Source: an uncultured Propionibacteriaceae bacterium
Lineage (GTDB): Bacteria > Actinomycetota > Actinomycetes > Propionibacteriales > Propionibacteriaceae
NCBI GenBank assembly: GCA_937926975.1
Contig: CALBCJ010000038.1
Location: forward strand, 35,028 to 99,027
Length of the DNA stretch: 64,000 nt
Direction: 5' to 3'
The notes under the pieces are model-generated. The model did no database searches. It was given only the letters and a program-made list of their open reading frames with translations, and was not told the DNA's origin. This document shows, piece after piece, positions 43,414 through 51,573 of the stretch (positions are counted from its first letter, which is position 1; every line of letters starts with the position of its first letter). A program made the position numbers and the translations under genes.

Positions 43414-44226
43414 CTACGGTGCCGGTGCTGGCTGGGGTGTGGCAGTGGTCGCACCCCGGACGCCGGCGAGGACCAGGAGCATGCCGGAGAGGCCAGCGAT
43501 CACCCCCACGATCCACAGCGGGTACGAGGGGTCGATCACCACCTGCAGAATGCCGGCTATCACCTCAAGGACCCCGAAGACCGCTATCGCCCAGTACCCG
43601 CCGGGGCGGCGAAGCATCCCCGCCACCACCCCGACCAGCGCGGTCAGCGCCGGCAGCGCGGTGGCCCCGATCAGCAGCCAGGTCTCGCCGTCCCAGCGGT
43701 ACTCCAGGATGCCGGAGTCAGCCACGAGCCAGGCGTAGAGGGCGGAGGTGAACACTGCCAGCACCACGCCCGCCATGGCGACGAGCATCATCGAGGACGA
43801 GACCCGTACCGGGGGCTTCTGCGGGTGAGGCGGGAGCGGCTGGTGGGGGTGCTGGACCGTGGCCGAGGGCCTCGGCAGGGTGCCCCGGAACCCGGACCGG
43901 GTGTCGACGTGGAGAGCGCCGGCGACCACCTGCTGCGGCAGGTGCCGAGCCGCCTCCGAGTCCAGGACCAGCGGGGAGCTGGTACCCCAGGGGGGACTGC
44001 CCGGCGGGGCCCCGGCCGTGACCGGGCCGGTGGGTCCCGGCGGGGCGCCAGGAGCCGGTGGTCCGGAGGCGGGGACGGTCTGAGGCAGGTCCGGAAGGCG
44101 CGCTCCGTACGGGAGGGCCTCGGGCGCTGGGCCGGTGTACCCCGGACCGGCACCGGGAGAGGCTGTTTGCCGGGACCAGGGCTGGCCTGGTCCAGGCGGC
44201 TGGGCAGGACCCGGGGGATGAGTCAT
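43414..44226 (-). CDS. Proline-rich membrane protein
   Basis: 270 residues: about 150 disordered Pro/Gly/Ala residues, then four membrane segments in the C-terminal 120. Such layouts are frequent in actinobacteria and unassigned. ATG 44226 is preferred over GTG 44235, because the GTG lies in TAGGGT, the putative -10, and the ATG is seven bases after it. Confidence 0.7.
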   Translation of the reverse strand: MTHPPGPAQPPGPGQPWSRQTASPGAGPGYTGPAPEALPYGARLPDLPQTVPASGPPAPGAPPGPTGPVTAGAPPGSPPWGTSSPLVLDSEAARHLPQQVVAGALHVDTRSGFRGTLPRPSATVQHPHQPLPPHPQKPPVRVSSSMMLVAMAGVVLAVFTSALYAWLVADSGILEYRWDGETWLLIGATALPALTALVGVVAGMLRRPGGYWAIAVFGVLEVIAGILQVVIDPSYPLWIVGVIAGLSGMLLVLAGVRGATTATPQPAPAP

Positions 44227-44266
44227 GCCCGTCACCCTAACGGGGGTCGCTCCCTTTGGGGGAGAG

Positions 44267-44842
44267 TCACACGATCACGGTCAGGTCGGCCAGCTGCCAG
44301 GGCTGGTTGCGGCGCCAGTGGTCGTGCTCCTGGTCGGCCCAGACCTGCCAGTACGGGTCGAAGCCGCCCTGGTCGCGGGCCAGGGCCCGGGCCTTGCGGG
44401 CCTCGGCGTCGAGCTCGACCCAGACCCGCAGTGTGGCGAGGGGAGACGACTCCCGGGTGAGCGCGCCGCAGCCCTCCACCAGCAGCGCCTGCTCGGGGTC
44501 GACCGGCACCCAGCCGGCGGGGGCACAGCGGGCCCAGTCCCAGCGACGGTAGCCGGGCTGGGGCCCGAGCAGCCGGGGCAGCTGCTCGGAGGCGGCCGCC
44601 AGCCCGGACCAGCCGGGGTAGAGCTCGTCCAGCGACACCGTACGCAGCGGACGGGGGTGCTCCCAGGCCTCGGCCACCAGCGCGGCCAGGGACGTCTTGC
44701 CCGCCCCGGAGCCGCCGTCGACCAGGACCACCGGCCGCGGTAGGCCCGCACAGGCGGCGACGACAGCGGTCGGGGCCTCGCCGTACGCCAGCCTCACGGG
44801 CCTGCCCGGACCGTCTCCAGCCGTCAGGGCGGGCCCGCTCAT
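44267..44842 (-). CDS. Uridine kinase-like P-loop protein
   Basis: 191 residues. DGGSGAGKTSLA is a Walker A, with a Walker-B-like VEGCGAL and a lid rich in Arg/Lys (DAEARKARALARDQG). Related to uridine/pantothenate kinases and to small actinobacterial uridine-kinase-like proteins. It overlaps the EcfT gene by four bases at the end of the TPP-riboswitch operon, so phosphorylation of a thiamine-related compound is plausible but untested. Confidence 0.7.
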   Translation of the reverse strand: MSGPALTAGDGPGRPVRLAYGEAPTAVVAACAGLPRPVVLVDGGSGAGKTSLAALVAEAWEHPRPLRTVSLDELYPGWSGLAAASEQLPRLLGPQPGYRRWDWARCAPAGWVPVDPEQALLVEGCGALTRESSPLATLRVWVELDAEARKARALARDQGGFDPYWQVWADQEHDHWRRNQPWQLADLTVIV

Positions 44843-45612
44843 GACCAGACCGCCCAGAAGCTGCCGCTCACCCAGGCAGCGGCCAGGGCGGCGGAGACGA
44901 TCGCGGTCGCCGCCAGCAGCAGCACCAGGTCGGCCCGCCCCACCGTTGAGGGCCGGGCCCAGGTCCGCTGGCTGCCGCCGAAGCCCCGGGCCTCCATCGC
45001 GGTCGCCAGCATCGACCCTCGTCGCAGCGCAATGACGAGCATCGCGAAGGCCATCGTGGCGAACCGCCGAACAGCCCCGGTGTCACCCAGCCCGCGGGCC
45101 CGGCGGGCCAGGGCCAGGCTGCGCCAGTCGTCCGAGAACCGGCCCAGCAGCCGGAACCCCGCCAGGGCACCGAGCACGAACCGGGCCGGCAGCCGCCACA
45201 CCTGCGCCAGGCCGTCGGCCATGTCGGTCGGGTCGATCCCGCTGAGCAGCAGCAGCGACGGGACTCCCAGCGCCAGCACCCGCAGCAGCACCGCCAGCGC
45301 CAGCCGCAGCGAGCTGTCGGTGATGTGGATCAGCAGCCAGTCGAACCAGACCGTCCCGCCCGGCTTGCCGTACAGGGCCATGCTGACCGCACCCAGCGGC
45401 GCCAGCGCCAGCACCGGCGCCACCCGGCGGGCGATGTAGCCGGGCCGGAAACCCAGCCCCAGCGCCGCCAGCAGCACCAGGGTGAGGGCGGTTGCGCCGC
45501 TGACCGGGTCCAGCGTGACCAGCAGCGGCAGCGACAAGATCACCGCCGCCCCGACCCGGGAGACCGGGTTCGCCCGGTCCAGCGCGGTCACCGGGCCGCC
45601 GGCCGGGGCCAT
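44839..45612 (-). CDS. ykoC: ECF transporter transmembrane component EcfT (YkoC-type)
   Basis: 257 residues, about six membrane segments, with the coupling helices LARRARGLGD and MEARGFGG (Ala-Arg-Gly motifs that contact the ATPases). Forms the ECF module with the fused ATPase upstream and YkoE. Start ATG 45612 overlaps the ATPase gene by 25 bases; GTG 45591, in a GTGA overlap, is an equal alternative. Part of the TPP-controlled operon. Confidence 0.88.
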   Translation of the reverse strand: MAPAGGPVTALDRANPVSRVGAAVILSLPLLVTLDPVSGATALTLVLLAALGLGFRPGYIARRVAPVLALAPLGAVSMALYGKPGGTVWFDWLLIHITDSSLRLALAVLLRVLALGVPSLLLLSGIDPTDMADGLAQVWRLPARFVLGALAGFRLLGRFSDDWRSLALARRARGLGDTGAVRRFATMAFAMLVIALRRGSMLATAMEARGFGGSQRTWARPSTVGRADLVLLLAATAIVSAALAAAWVSGSFWAVWS

Positions 45613-47030
45613 GACGCCTCCAGGTGGATCCGGTGCTCGCCGAGCACGTCGAGATAGGCCTGGTCGTGGGTGACCGAGACCACCGTGGTGCCGTGCTCCA
45701 GCAGGTCCTGAACCAGCCGGACCAGGTTCACCCAGGTGGTCCGGTCCTGCCCGAAGGTGGGCTCGTCGAGCACCACCACCTGCGGCCGGGTCGCCAGCAC
45801 CGTGCCGACTGACAGCCGCCGTTTCTCCCCGCCCGACAAGGTGAACGGGTTCGCCCGCGCCAGCCGGGTCAGCCGCAGCAGCTCCAGCAGCTCGTCGAGG
45901 CGCTGCTCGGTCTCGGCCGCCGGGCGCTTCAGGGCCCGCAGCCCGATCCTCAGCTCGTCGCGTACGGAAGCGGTGACGAACTGGTGCTCCGGCTCCTGAA
46001 AGACGGTCCCGATCCTGGTCAGGAGCTCTTTCGAGCGCCACCGGCCAGGGTCCGTACGCCCCGGCGGGGCCAGCGCCGCGCTGGCCTCGACCCGGCCCGC
46101 GAGAGCCGGCAGCAGCCCGGCCAGGGTCAGCGCCAAGGTCGTCTTCCCGGCCCCGTTCTCCCCGGTCACCACGGTCGACAGCCCGGCCGGAACCTCAACC
46201 TCCAGCCCGGACTGCACCACATGACCGGCGCGGTAGCCGATGCCGAGCCCGCGCCCCGCCAGCGCCCAGCCCGGCGAGGACAGGCCGGTACGAGGCTCGG
46301 CGCCCAGCGGCTGCCCCGGCACCCAGGCCCCCATCTCGGCCAGCTCCGCGCCGTGGCGGGCGAAGACCTCGTCGGGGCGCCCGTCGGCGACGGTCCCGCC
46401 CCCGGCGGCCAGCACCACCACCCGGTCCACCAGCGGCAGCCAGGTGTCGATCCGGTGCTCCACCACGACCAGGCTGGTCTGCCGGTCGGCGACCACGGCC
46501 GCGACCGCGTCACGGACCTGCTCCACCCCGGCCGGGTCCAGGTTCGCGGTCGGCTCGTCCAGCACCAGCAGCCGGGGCCGCATGGCCAGCACCCCGGCCA
46601 GCGCCAGCCGCTGCTTCTGCCCGCCCGACAGGTGCTCGGTGCTGTGGTCCAGCGGCAGCCGCAGCCCGACCAGGTCCAGCGCCTCCCGTACCCGGGGCCA
46701 GATCTGCTCCGTCGGCAGGCAGAGGTTCTCCAGCCCGAAGGCCACGTCGTCGCCGAGCCGGGCCAGCACCACCTGCGCCTGGGGGTCCTGCATCACCAGC
46801 CCGACCCGGGTGTCGTCGGCGAACCGGATCTGACCAGCCTGCTCGCCCTCCTCGGCGCCGCCCAGCACCCCGGCCAGGGCATGCAGCACGGTCGACTTGC
46901 CCGCCCCCGACGCCCCCAGCAGCAGCACCCGCTCGCCGGGCTCGACCCTCAGGTCGAGGTCACGTACCGCCCAGGCCTGGCGACCGGCGTGCCGCCAGCC
47001 CCAGCCCTCAAGACAGACCTGGGCCGCCAC
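45588..47030 (-). CDS. ykoD: Fused double ATPase of ECF transporter (YkoD-type)
   Basis: 480 residues with two complete ABC domains. First: Walker A LLGASGAGKST near residue 37, LSGGQKQRLALAGV, DEPTANLDP. Second: Walker A TGENGAGKTT near residue 280, LSGGEKRRLSVGTV, DEPTFGQDRT. Both sites look functional. Such fused ATPases power YkoEDC thiamine/HMP uptake. Starts directly after the YkoE stop (47031) and overlaps YkoC. Confidence 0.92.
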   Translation of the reverse strand: MAAQVCLEGWGWRHAGRQAWAVRDLDLRVEPGERVLLLGASGAGKSTVLHALAGVLGGAEEGEQAGQIRFADDTRVGLVMQDPQAQVVLARLGDDVAFGLENLCLPTEQIWPRVREALDLVGLRLPLDHSTEHLSGGQKQRLALAGVLAMRPRLLVLDEPTANLDPAGVEQVRDAVAAVVADRQTSLVVVEHRIDTWLPLVDRVVVLAAGGGTVADGRPDEVFARHGAELAEMGAWVPGQPLGAEPRTGLSSPGWALAGRGLGIGYRAGHVVQSGLEVEVPAGLSTVVTGENGAGKTTLALTLAGLLPALAGRVEASAALAPPGRTDPGRWRSKELLTRIGTVFQEPEHQFVTASVRDELRIGLRALKRPAAETEQRLDELLELLRLTRLARANPFTLSGGEKRRLSVGTVLATRPQVVVLDEPTFGQDRTTWVNLVRLVQDLLEHGTTVVSVTHDQAYLDVLGEHRIHLEASWPRPAAR

Positions 47031-47633
47031 CTAGACGTCCGCAGCGCCGTCTCGGCCCGACGCGAACCGGTTCAGCACCCCGGTCGCGGCCAGGGCCCGG
47101 GTCAGCCAGTGCCCCAGCGCCCCGGCCAGCACCGCGCCGGAGACCAGCAGGCAGACCAGGTAGACCACGTTGAACGCGGCGCTCTTGGCGATGTTGCCCA
47201 GTGCGAGCTCCAGGACCCAGGCGCCCAGCCCGGCGCCAGCCCCGGCCAGCATCGCCGCCAGCAGCCGCCAGTGCCGGTAGCCGAGCAGCAGGAAGGCCAG
47301 CTCGGCGCCGAGCCCCTGCGCCAGCCCGGAGTAGATCGTGGTGATTCCCCACTCGTTGCCGACGAGGGCCGACACCACGGCTGCCAGCGTCTCGACCGCG
47401 AGTGCGGCGCCCGGCTTGCGGATCACGAGTCCGCCCAGGACCCCGCCCAGCAGCCAGGTCCCGGCCATCAGACCACCCAGGCCCGGGGTCACGGCGTCGA
47501 CCAGCTTGCCTGCGGCGCTGCCGACGAAGTTCCAGCCGACGAAGATCACCCCGACCGCGACCGCGAGCACCGCGGCCACGACGATGTCGATCACCCGCCA
47601 CGAGCGGCGGGTGGGGGAGGTGGTGATGGTCAT
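47031..47633 (-). CDS. ykoE: ECF transporter substrate-binding component YkoE
   Basis: 200 residues, about five to six membrane segments. VGNEWGITTIYSGLAQGLGAELAFLLLGYRHW is the characteristic YkoE region, with the aromatic/charged residues thought to bind the pyrimidine ring. The upstream TPP riboswitch agrees with thiamine or HMP as ligand. ATG 47633 is chosen because GAAAGGGC lies upstream; an in-frame start at 47660 is less well placed. Confidence 0.9.
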   Translation of the reverse strand: MTITTSPTRRSWRVIDIVVAAVLAVAVGVIFVGWNFVGSAAGKLVDAVTPGLGGLMAGTWLLGGVLGGLVIRKPGAALAVETLAAVVSALVGNEWGITTIYSGLAQGLGAELAFLLLGYRHWRLLAAMLAGAGAGLGAWVLELALGNIAKSAAFNVVYLVCLLVSGAVLAGALGHWLTRALAATGVLNRFASGRDGAADV

Positions 47634-47666
47634 GTGACGTGCCCTTTCACGGCTCGCCACGGGTAC

Positions 47667-47685
47667 GGCGCCGACTCTCGGCGCC
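47667..47685 (-). promoter_or_regulatory. Expression-platform hairpin of the TPP riboswitch
   Basis: GGCGCCGA and TCGGCGCC flank a 3-base loop, perfect 8-bp stem, five bases downstream of the aptamer and before the YkoE ribosome site. Candidate attenuator or sequestering hairpin; it lacks a T-run. Confidence 0.6.
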
Positions 47686-47689
47686 TTGA

Positions 47690-47770
47690 GGTGCCTTCCT
47701 GCGCTGGCATAACCCAGATCAGGTTCGACGGTCGAAGGCGCTGCCTTCCTCTCAGCCCTGCCGGGCTCCC
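47690..47770 (-). promoter_or_regulatory. TPP (THI-box) riboswitch
   Basis: On the minus strand the conserved CTGAGAGG lies early, followed by GACCGTCGAACCTGATCTGG and GGTTATGCCAGCG-AGGAAGG, the classic THI element. It precedes ykoE by about 60 bases and should reduce expression of ykoE-D-C and the kinase-like gene when TPP is plentiful. Confidence 0.95.
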
Positions 47771-47784
47771 GTGTACGGCCCTGA

Positions 47785-47790
47785 ACTATA
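47785..47790 (-). promoter_or_regulatory. -10 element of the thiamine operon
   Basis: TATAGT on the minus strand, 14 bases before the riboswitch begins; five of six match TATAAT. No clear -35 is visible 16-18 bases upstream. Confidence 0.5.
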
Positions 47791-47886
47791 CCGTGCCTGA
47801 CCGTCCGAGCTCTGCCCGGCCGGCGCGGTGAAGGGGGCCCCGAGCCGGCTGATCTGGTCGGTCACCACCAGGCAGGCGTGTAGTGC

Positions 47887-48360
47887 TCAGTCGACGGGGA
47901 AGGTGTCGACCAGGCGGAGGGTGGAGTCGGGGGGTACGGTGTCGTGCTTGCGGTAGTAGGCGTAGACCTTGGCGGCCTCGGCGGCGGTGTAGACCTCGTT
48001 CTCGGCGACGGGGGTGGTCTTGCCGGCCCAGGTGATGGTTGTGTCCTGGAGGCTGGTGGTGCCTCCTGGCTTGCCGACGGCGTAGAGGTAGTAGGCGTCT
48101 TCTGGCTGGGACTGGTGTCGCATCATCTCGATGGTCATGCGCTGTGCTGTTCCGGCGGACTGGAGGAACTCGGTGGCCCCCTCGTGGCTGAGGCCACGTA
48201 CCGGGTTGTCCTCTGGCAGACGCCACAGGGCGTAGGACCATCGGTCCGTGCCATCGAGAAGACTGAGGCCGTTCGCGATGCGTTCGTCGGCCTCGCGCGG
48301 GTCATCTGGGACGGCCATCAAGACCCGCCAGTTTCTTGCAGTGCCGTGGGTGGGTTTCAT
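47887..48360 (-). CDS. Unknown protein in immunity-like array
   Basis: 157 residues from ATG 48360, preferred because TAGGAT ends seven bases upstream; an upstream ATG at 48393 would add 11 residues. The protein is soluble and mixed alpha/beta, with RNWRVLMAVPDDPREADERI and WSYALWRLPEDNPV segments. No family recognised. It lies at the 3' end of a run of six small same-strand genes, several of which look like immunity proteins, so an immunity role is inferred from neighbours only. Confidence 0.65.
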   Translation of the reverse strand: MKPTHGTARNWRVLMAVPDDPREADERIANGLSLLDGTDRWSYALWRLPEDNPVRGLSHEGATEFLQSAGTAQRMTIEMMRHQSQPEDAYYLYAVGKPGGTTSLQDTTITWAGKTTPVAENEVYTAAEAAKVYAYYRKHDTVPPDSTLRLVDTFPVD

Positions 48361-48543
48361 GTCCATCATCCTACTGAAGAGCCCGCTATTCATCCAGTGA
48401 TGGTCCTGACGCTCGCTGCTAGAATGGGCTGCCCGTTGAGCCGGGCTTCCACCTGATTGCTGTTTTACCCCCGGTTCACCGGCTCAGCTGGCCGGTATCC
48501 GGCGGAATCATATGGTCTCCCGAACGATGGAGCCGGTGGCGAG

Positions 48544-49014
48544 CTACCGGAAGGCGGGCTCGCCGCCCATGGACTCGATCCAGGCGTCGCGTGCCTTCCA
48601 CCCAGGGTCGGTGGGGCGCGCCTTCGTGCCCTCGTAGTCCCAGGTTGACTCCATGGTGCCCGCGGCGGGGTCGTAGGCAACGATGATCCGCTCCGGCAGG
48701 TCGCCCGTACTCATCAGGGCGTCGATCAGCGGCTTGCCAGGGGCGCTGACCTGCTCGTCGATCAGGCGACTGGTGTCGTACTCGTACGGACCGTCGGGGT
48801 CGAGGTACGGAAGGTCCCCGAACCCGATGAAGCTGCCGCGGTAGCGGTAGTAGACACCGGTCTCGATGGAGCTCGGGCTCAGGATCGTGTACAGCCAGAT
48901 CCGGTCGATGCCTGGGTTCCCGCCCGCGAAGCTCACCGCTGCCTGCAGGTTCTCCCGGACATAGTTCTCGAAGGCCACCTTCGCGGCCTCATTCGAGTCT
49001 CTGTCTCTGATCAT
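48544..49014 (-). CDS. YezG-like immunity protein (DUF600-type)
   Basis: 156 residues. WLYTILSPSSIETGVYYRYRGSFIGFGDLPY resembles the core of YezG/DUF600 immunity proteins (W-x-aliphatic-Y...F/Y-Y-Y). These neutralise polymorphic toxins such as YeeF-type nucleases. No toxin gene is nearby. TAGAGT ends exactly six bases before ATG 49014 and lies at the edge of repeat copy 1, so the repeat supplies this gene's -10. Confidence 0.6.
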   Translation of the reverse strand: MIRDRDSNEAAKVAFENYVRENLQAAVSFAGGNPGIDRIWLYTILSPSSIETGVYYRYRGSFIGFGDLPYLDPDGPYEYDTSRLIDEQVSAPGKPLIDALMSTGDLPERIIVAYDPAAGTMESTWDYEGTKARPTDPGWKARDAWIESMGGEPAFR

Positions 49015-49021
49015 GCTCTGA

Positions 49022-49081
49022 CTCTACGCTGGGAGCGCTGAGGAGCTGGAGCCACCGGCCGGTGGAAGGTCTTCGGTGGTC
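49022..49081. repeat. Repeat A1: conserved 3' element in immunity array
   Basis: 60-bp copy sharing all but two substitutions and one 7-bp indel with 50236-50288. Contains CCACCG...CGGTGG, a hairpin. It sits right after the stop of the paralogue gene at 49101, and its far end carries the -10 of the next gene. Confidence 0.75.
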
Positions 49082-49100
49082 ATCGGACCTGATTTCTGGG

Positions 49101-49556
49101 CTAGAGAGTGTCGTCGGCGCAGCCGACGTCCACGGTCCACAGGGTACCGCCGTCATCGAACTCGAAGCGCAGCAGACGATCCCTGATACTGTAGCGAATC
49201 CAGGGGCCGTTCCAGTAGCCGCTCAGGTCCGGAGCGCCGAGGGCTGCCTGAACCTCTGACTGCTCCGCGGTGTTGGGGAAAGCCGCAAAGAGCCGTCGCG
49301 GGTACGGTCGGTAGCCCTCGTCTGCGGAACCTTGCAGGTAGACAGTTGCGTGGACGAGTCGCTGAGCAACCCACTCGAGCTCGACGCCGGATGAGCTGAA
49401 GCTCCAGAAAGTGCTCAGCCGGCCATCTGTCTCCAGTGTCTCGGTCTCGAAGCCCTCGCCAATGAGCACGATAAGGTCCGGCACGGCATCGCCGTCGTGC
49501 GCCCGGAGCCCGACTGCCTCAAGGTAGAGGTCTATCTCCCCGAGAGAGTGACTCAT
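49101..49556 (-). CDS. Tandem paralogue 1 of an unnamed immunity-like family
   Basis: 151 residues. The core is shared with the genes at 49665 and 50326: G-V-E-L-E-W, GYRPYPRxLFxxFxN, then ALGxPxxxGxWNGPWIRY and a strand-rich LRFEFDD-W-T-V end. ATG 49556 has a strong AGGAGG site. A three-copy tandem array of such small soluble proteins beside YezG- and SUKH-type genes suggests immunity duplicates. Repeat A1 follows the stop. Confidence 0.65.
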   Translation of the reverse strand: MSHSLGEIDLYLEAVGLRAHDGDAVPDLIVLIGEGFETETLETDGRLSTFWSFSSSGVELEWVAQRLVHATVYLQGSADEGYRPYPRRLFAAFPNTAEQSEVQAALGAPDLSGYWNGPWIRYSIRDRLLRFEFDDGGTLWTVDVGCADDTL

Positions 49557-49664
49557 ACTCGATCCTCCTGTTCGTCTGCCCGACTCGCCAGTCGTCAGCC
49601 CCGCTCTCACCTCCGTCTGGAGCAGGTGGCTCCGGCGCGGTTCGGGCAGGACGGAAGACGGTGG

Positions 49665-50150
49665 TCAGTCGACTGGCTGGGACACTGAGACGGTCCAGAT
49701 CGTGTCTGCCTCGTCGAACTCGAATCGCAGCTGTCTTTGGGGCTGATCGTATCGAATCCATGGCCCGTTCCAGTCTCCCGTGGCTGAGGGGGTGCCGAGG
49801 GCGTCAACGACGGTGGCCTGGTCGGCCTCGTTCTTGAAGCCGGCAAAGAGTGGGCGTGGGTAGGGACGATAGCCAGCAGTGGCTGAGCCCTGGACATACA
49901 AGGTGGCCCCGGCCAGCCGCTTCTTTACCCACACCAGCTCTGTGCCCACTGAGTGGAACATCCAGTACGTCCAGGTGACCCCGGCTTCTCGAACAGAGTC
50001 GGTCTCGAATGGGGCAGCGATGTGGGAAATGAGGTCAGGGATGACGTCGCCGTCGCGTGCGGTCAGGCCGACGGCAGAGAGGAATCGACCGATCTCGCCA
50101 CGAGGTCCGGAGGCCATGGGAAGCCTGCCATTCGCCTGACTTTCCTTCAC
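49665..50150 (-). CDS. Tandem paralogue 2 of the same family
   Basis: 161 residues from GTG 50150; TACAAT ends exactly six bases upstream, giving a leaderless start, while ATG 50117 would be the shorter alternative aligning with paralogue 1. Shares GTELVWVKKRLAGATLYVQGS, GYRPYPRPLFAGFKN and DWNGPWIRYD with paralogue 1, the closest relative. No toxin partner visible. Confidence 0.65.
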   Translation of the reverse strand: MKESQANGRLPMASGPRGEIGRFLSAVGLTARDGDVIPDLISHIAAPFETDSVREAGVTWTYWMFHSVGTELVWVKKRLAGATLYVQGSATAGYRPYPRPLFAGFKNEADQATVVDALGTPSATGDWNGPWIRYDQPQRQLRFEFDEADTIWTVSVSQPVD

Positions 50151-50235
50151 GATTCTATTGTACAGATCCTCTTGATCTGCTCCTCTGGCAGCCCCTCCCG
50201 TCGAACGAAGTGCAGAGCGGCAGCGATCAAAGTGG

Positions 50236-50288
50236 CTCTACGCTGGGAGCGCTGAGGAGCTGAAACCACCGGCCGGTCTTCGGTGGTC
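50236..50288. repeat. Repeat A2: second copy of the 3' element
   Basis: 53-bp copy with the ACCACCG...CGGTGGT hairpin (7-bp stem), placed after the stop of the gene at 50326. Differs from A1 by two substitutions and a 7-bp indel. Suggests that gene plus element were duplicated together. Confidence 0.75.
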
Positions 50289-50325
50289 GGACGCAGTCGT
50301 TGAGGGCGTACCGGGCGATAGGTGC

Positions 50326-50814
50326 TCACTCGAAGGGAGCGTCGACAGTGACAAGCCTGGCCCGGAGGTCGTCATCGAGCTCAAAGTGGACCGAGCAGGA
50401 GCCCAGGTCATACCTGATCCACTGACCGCTCCACTCGCCTACCGTGTCGGGCGCGCCAAGCCGGGCCTCGATCTGGTCCCGGGTGGCGGTGTTGGGAAGC
50501 CCGTCGAAGAGCGGCCGAGCATAGGCGCGGTAGCCCTCGGCTTCGTCCGGCTGCACGTAGAGGTGGGCTGACACCAGCCGCCGTCCCTGCCACTCAAGCT
50601 CGACGCCCGCGCCCGGGTACGCCCAGAAGACACTGGGCGGCCCTCCGTCGTTGCTGACCTCCTCAGTCTCAACCTCCTCGGGCGCCAGAAGACTCAGCAG
50701 CGCAGCCAGCTCGGACCGCTCGGCCGGGTCCTTGCCGACGGAACCCACGAATATGGCGACTTCGCCCGATAAGGCACGCGCATCATCTGTGAAGCCAGGA
50801 TCTGCGGTGCTCAC
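50326..50814 (-). CDS. Tandem paralogue 3 of the same family
   Basis: 162 residues, the most divergent copy: an N-terminal acidic extension, then GVELEWQGRRLVSAHLYVQ, GYRAYARPLFDGLPN, ARLGAPDTVGEWSGQWIRYD and a final strand-rich stretch. The GTG has GGTGACAGG upstream. Repeat A2 follows the stop. Function as in the other paralogues, unknown but immunity-like by context. Confidence 0.62.
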   Translation of the reverse strand: MSTADPGFTDDARALSGEVAIFVGSVGKDPAERSELAALLSLLAPEEVETEEVSNDGGPPSVFWAYPGAGVELEWQGRRLVSAHLYVQPDEAEGYRAYARPLFDGLPNTATRDQIEARLGAPDTVGEWSGQWIRYDLGSCSVHFELDDDLRARLVTVDAPFE

Positions 50815-50917
50815 CCTGTCACCACCTGTCCACCCCTCGACTGCGACGAAACATGAAACAGGCCGACCCGTGTCGGGGAGCAGCCGAGACCCGGTGCCCT
50901 GTTCTCGTCCTGAGCTG

Positions 50918-51460
50918 CTAGTGCTGATTCCGGCTTGTGAGCCTCTTCAGGCTGTACCGCGTGTAGTCGACCATGGCCAAGAAGTACTCCTCGAATGTCG
51001 GGAACTCATCGATCAGGTCGCCCGCCAGCCACAGGACGCGGCCGGGCTGCTGGGCGGTAGGGCGAACCATCAGGAAGAGATCAGACTGCTCGTCGCACGC
51101 AGCAATGGGGAGCACGTCCTTCTTCTCGAGGCCAGATGAGGCGAGAACCCCCGCTGCTTCGGCTTCGTCGAGGTAGTCATGAGCGATTCCCCAGTGGCCT
51201 GCTCCCCTGAACTCTGGTGTTCCAAAGAGATCGACGTCCTGGTAGAAGCTCTCCCAGCCGTCTGCGCGCAGCAGAAACTCGCGAACCTGCTCATCCAAGG
51301 CGAATCCCAGAGCACGCTCAGCGTCTCGAACATCTTCCTGGGTCGCCGCTACCCGGGGGAAGTCATACTCCCACAGCGGCACGGTGTCGGCCACCTGCAG
51401 GTCCTGCCGCACGAGCACTGCGACTGCGATCTCGTCCTCCCAGGTGAAGCCCCTGCTCAC
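50918..51460 (-). CDS. SMI1/KNR4 (SUKH) family protein
   Basis: 180 residues. VAATQEDVRDAERALGFALDEQVREFLLRADGWESFYQDVDLFGTPEF is the SUKH core (helix, then L-P-x-x-hydrophobic-x-x-F-hydrophobic, D-G). SUKH proteins are immunity proteins against diverse nuclease toxins. GTG 51460 has a GGGGGTGA-like site. First gene of the minus-strand immunity-like run; a palindromic hairpin lies upstream at 51495-51524. Confidence 0.8.
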   Translation of the reverse strand: MSRGFTWEDEIAVAVLVRQDLQVADTVPLWEYDFPRVAATQEDVRDAERALGFALDEQVREFLLRADGWESFYQDVDLFGTPEFRGAGHWGIAHDYLDEAEAAGVLASSGLEKKDVLPIAACDEQSDLFLMVRPTAQQPGRVLWLAGDLIDEFPTFEEYFLAMVDYTRYSLKRLTSRNQH

Positions 51461-51494
51461 ATCATTTCACCCCCGTACACAAGTTTCGGCTGGC

Positions 51495-51524
51495 CGCCCG
51501 CACTCATATGAGTAGCAGCGGGCG
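51495..51524. other. Imperfect cruciform with a 12-bp palindrome
   Basis: CGCCCGC (51495-51501) and GCGGGCG (51518-51524) enclose the perfect palindrome ACTCATATGAGT (51502-51513). Situated 34 bases before the SUKH start; could be an operator, the terminator of an earlier gene or a structural scar. Confidence 0.4.
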
Positions 51525-51573
51525 CAACCGCCTGGCAAGGTGAGGCAAGCGCTTATCTGGACGTGGCAGCACA

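Noticed and set aside
51547..51554. AAGCGCTT as a catabolite operator
   Set aside because: An 8-mer downstream of the Ugp-like operon and not near any promoter; chance is likely.
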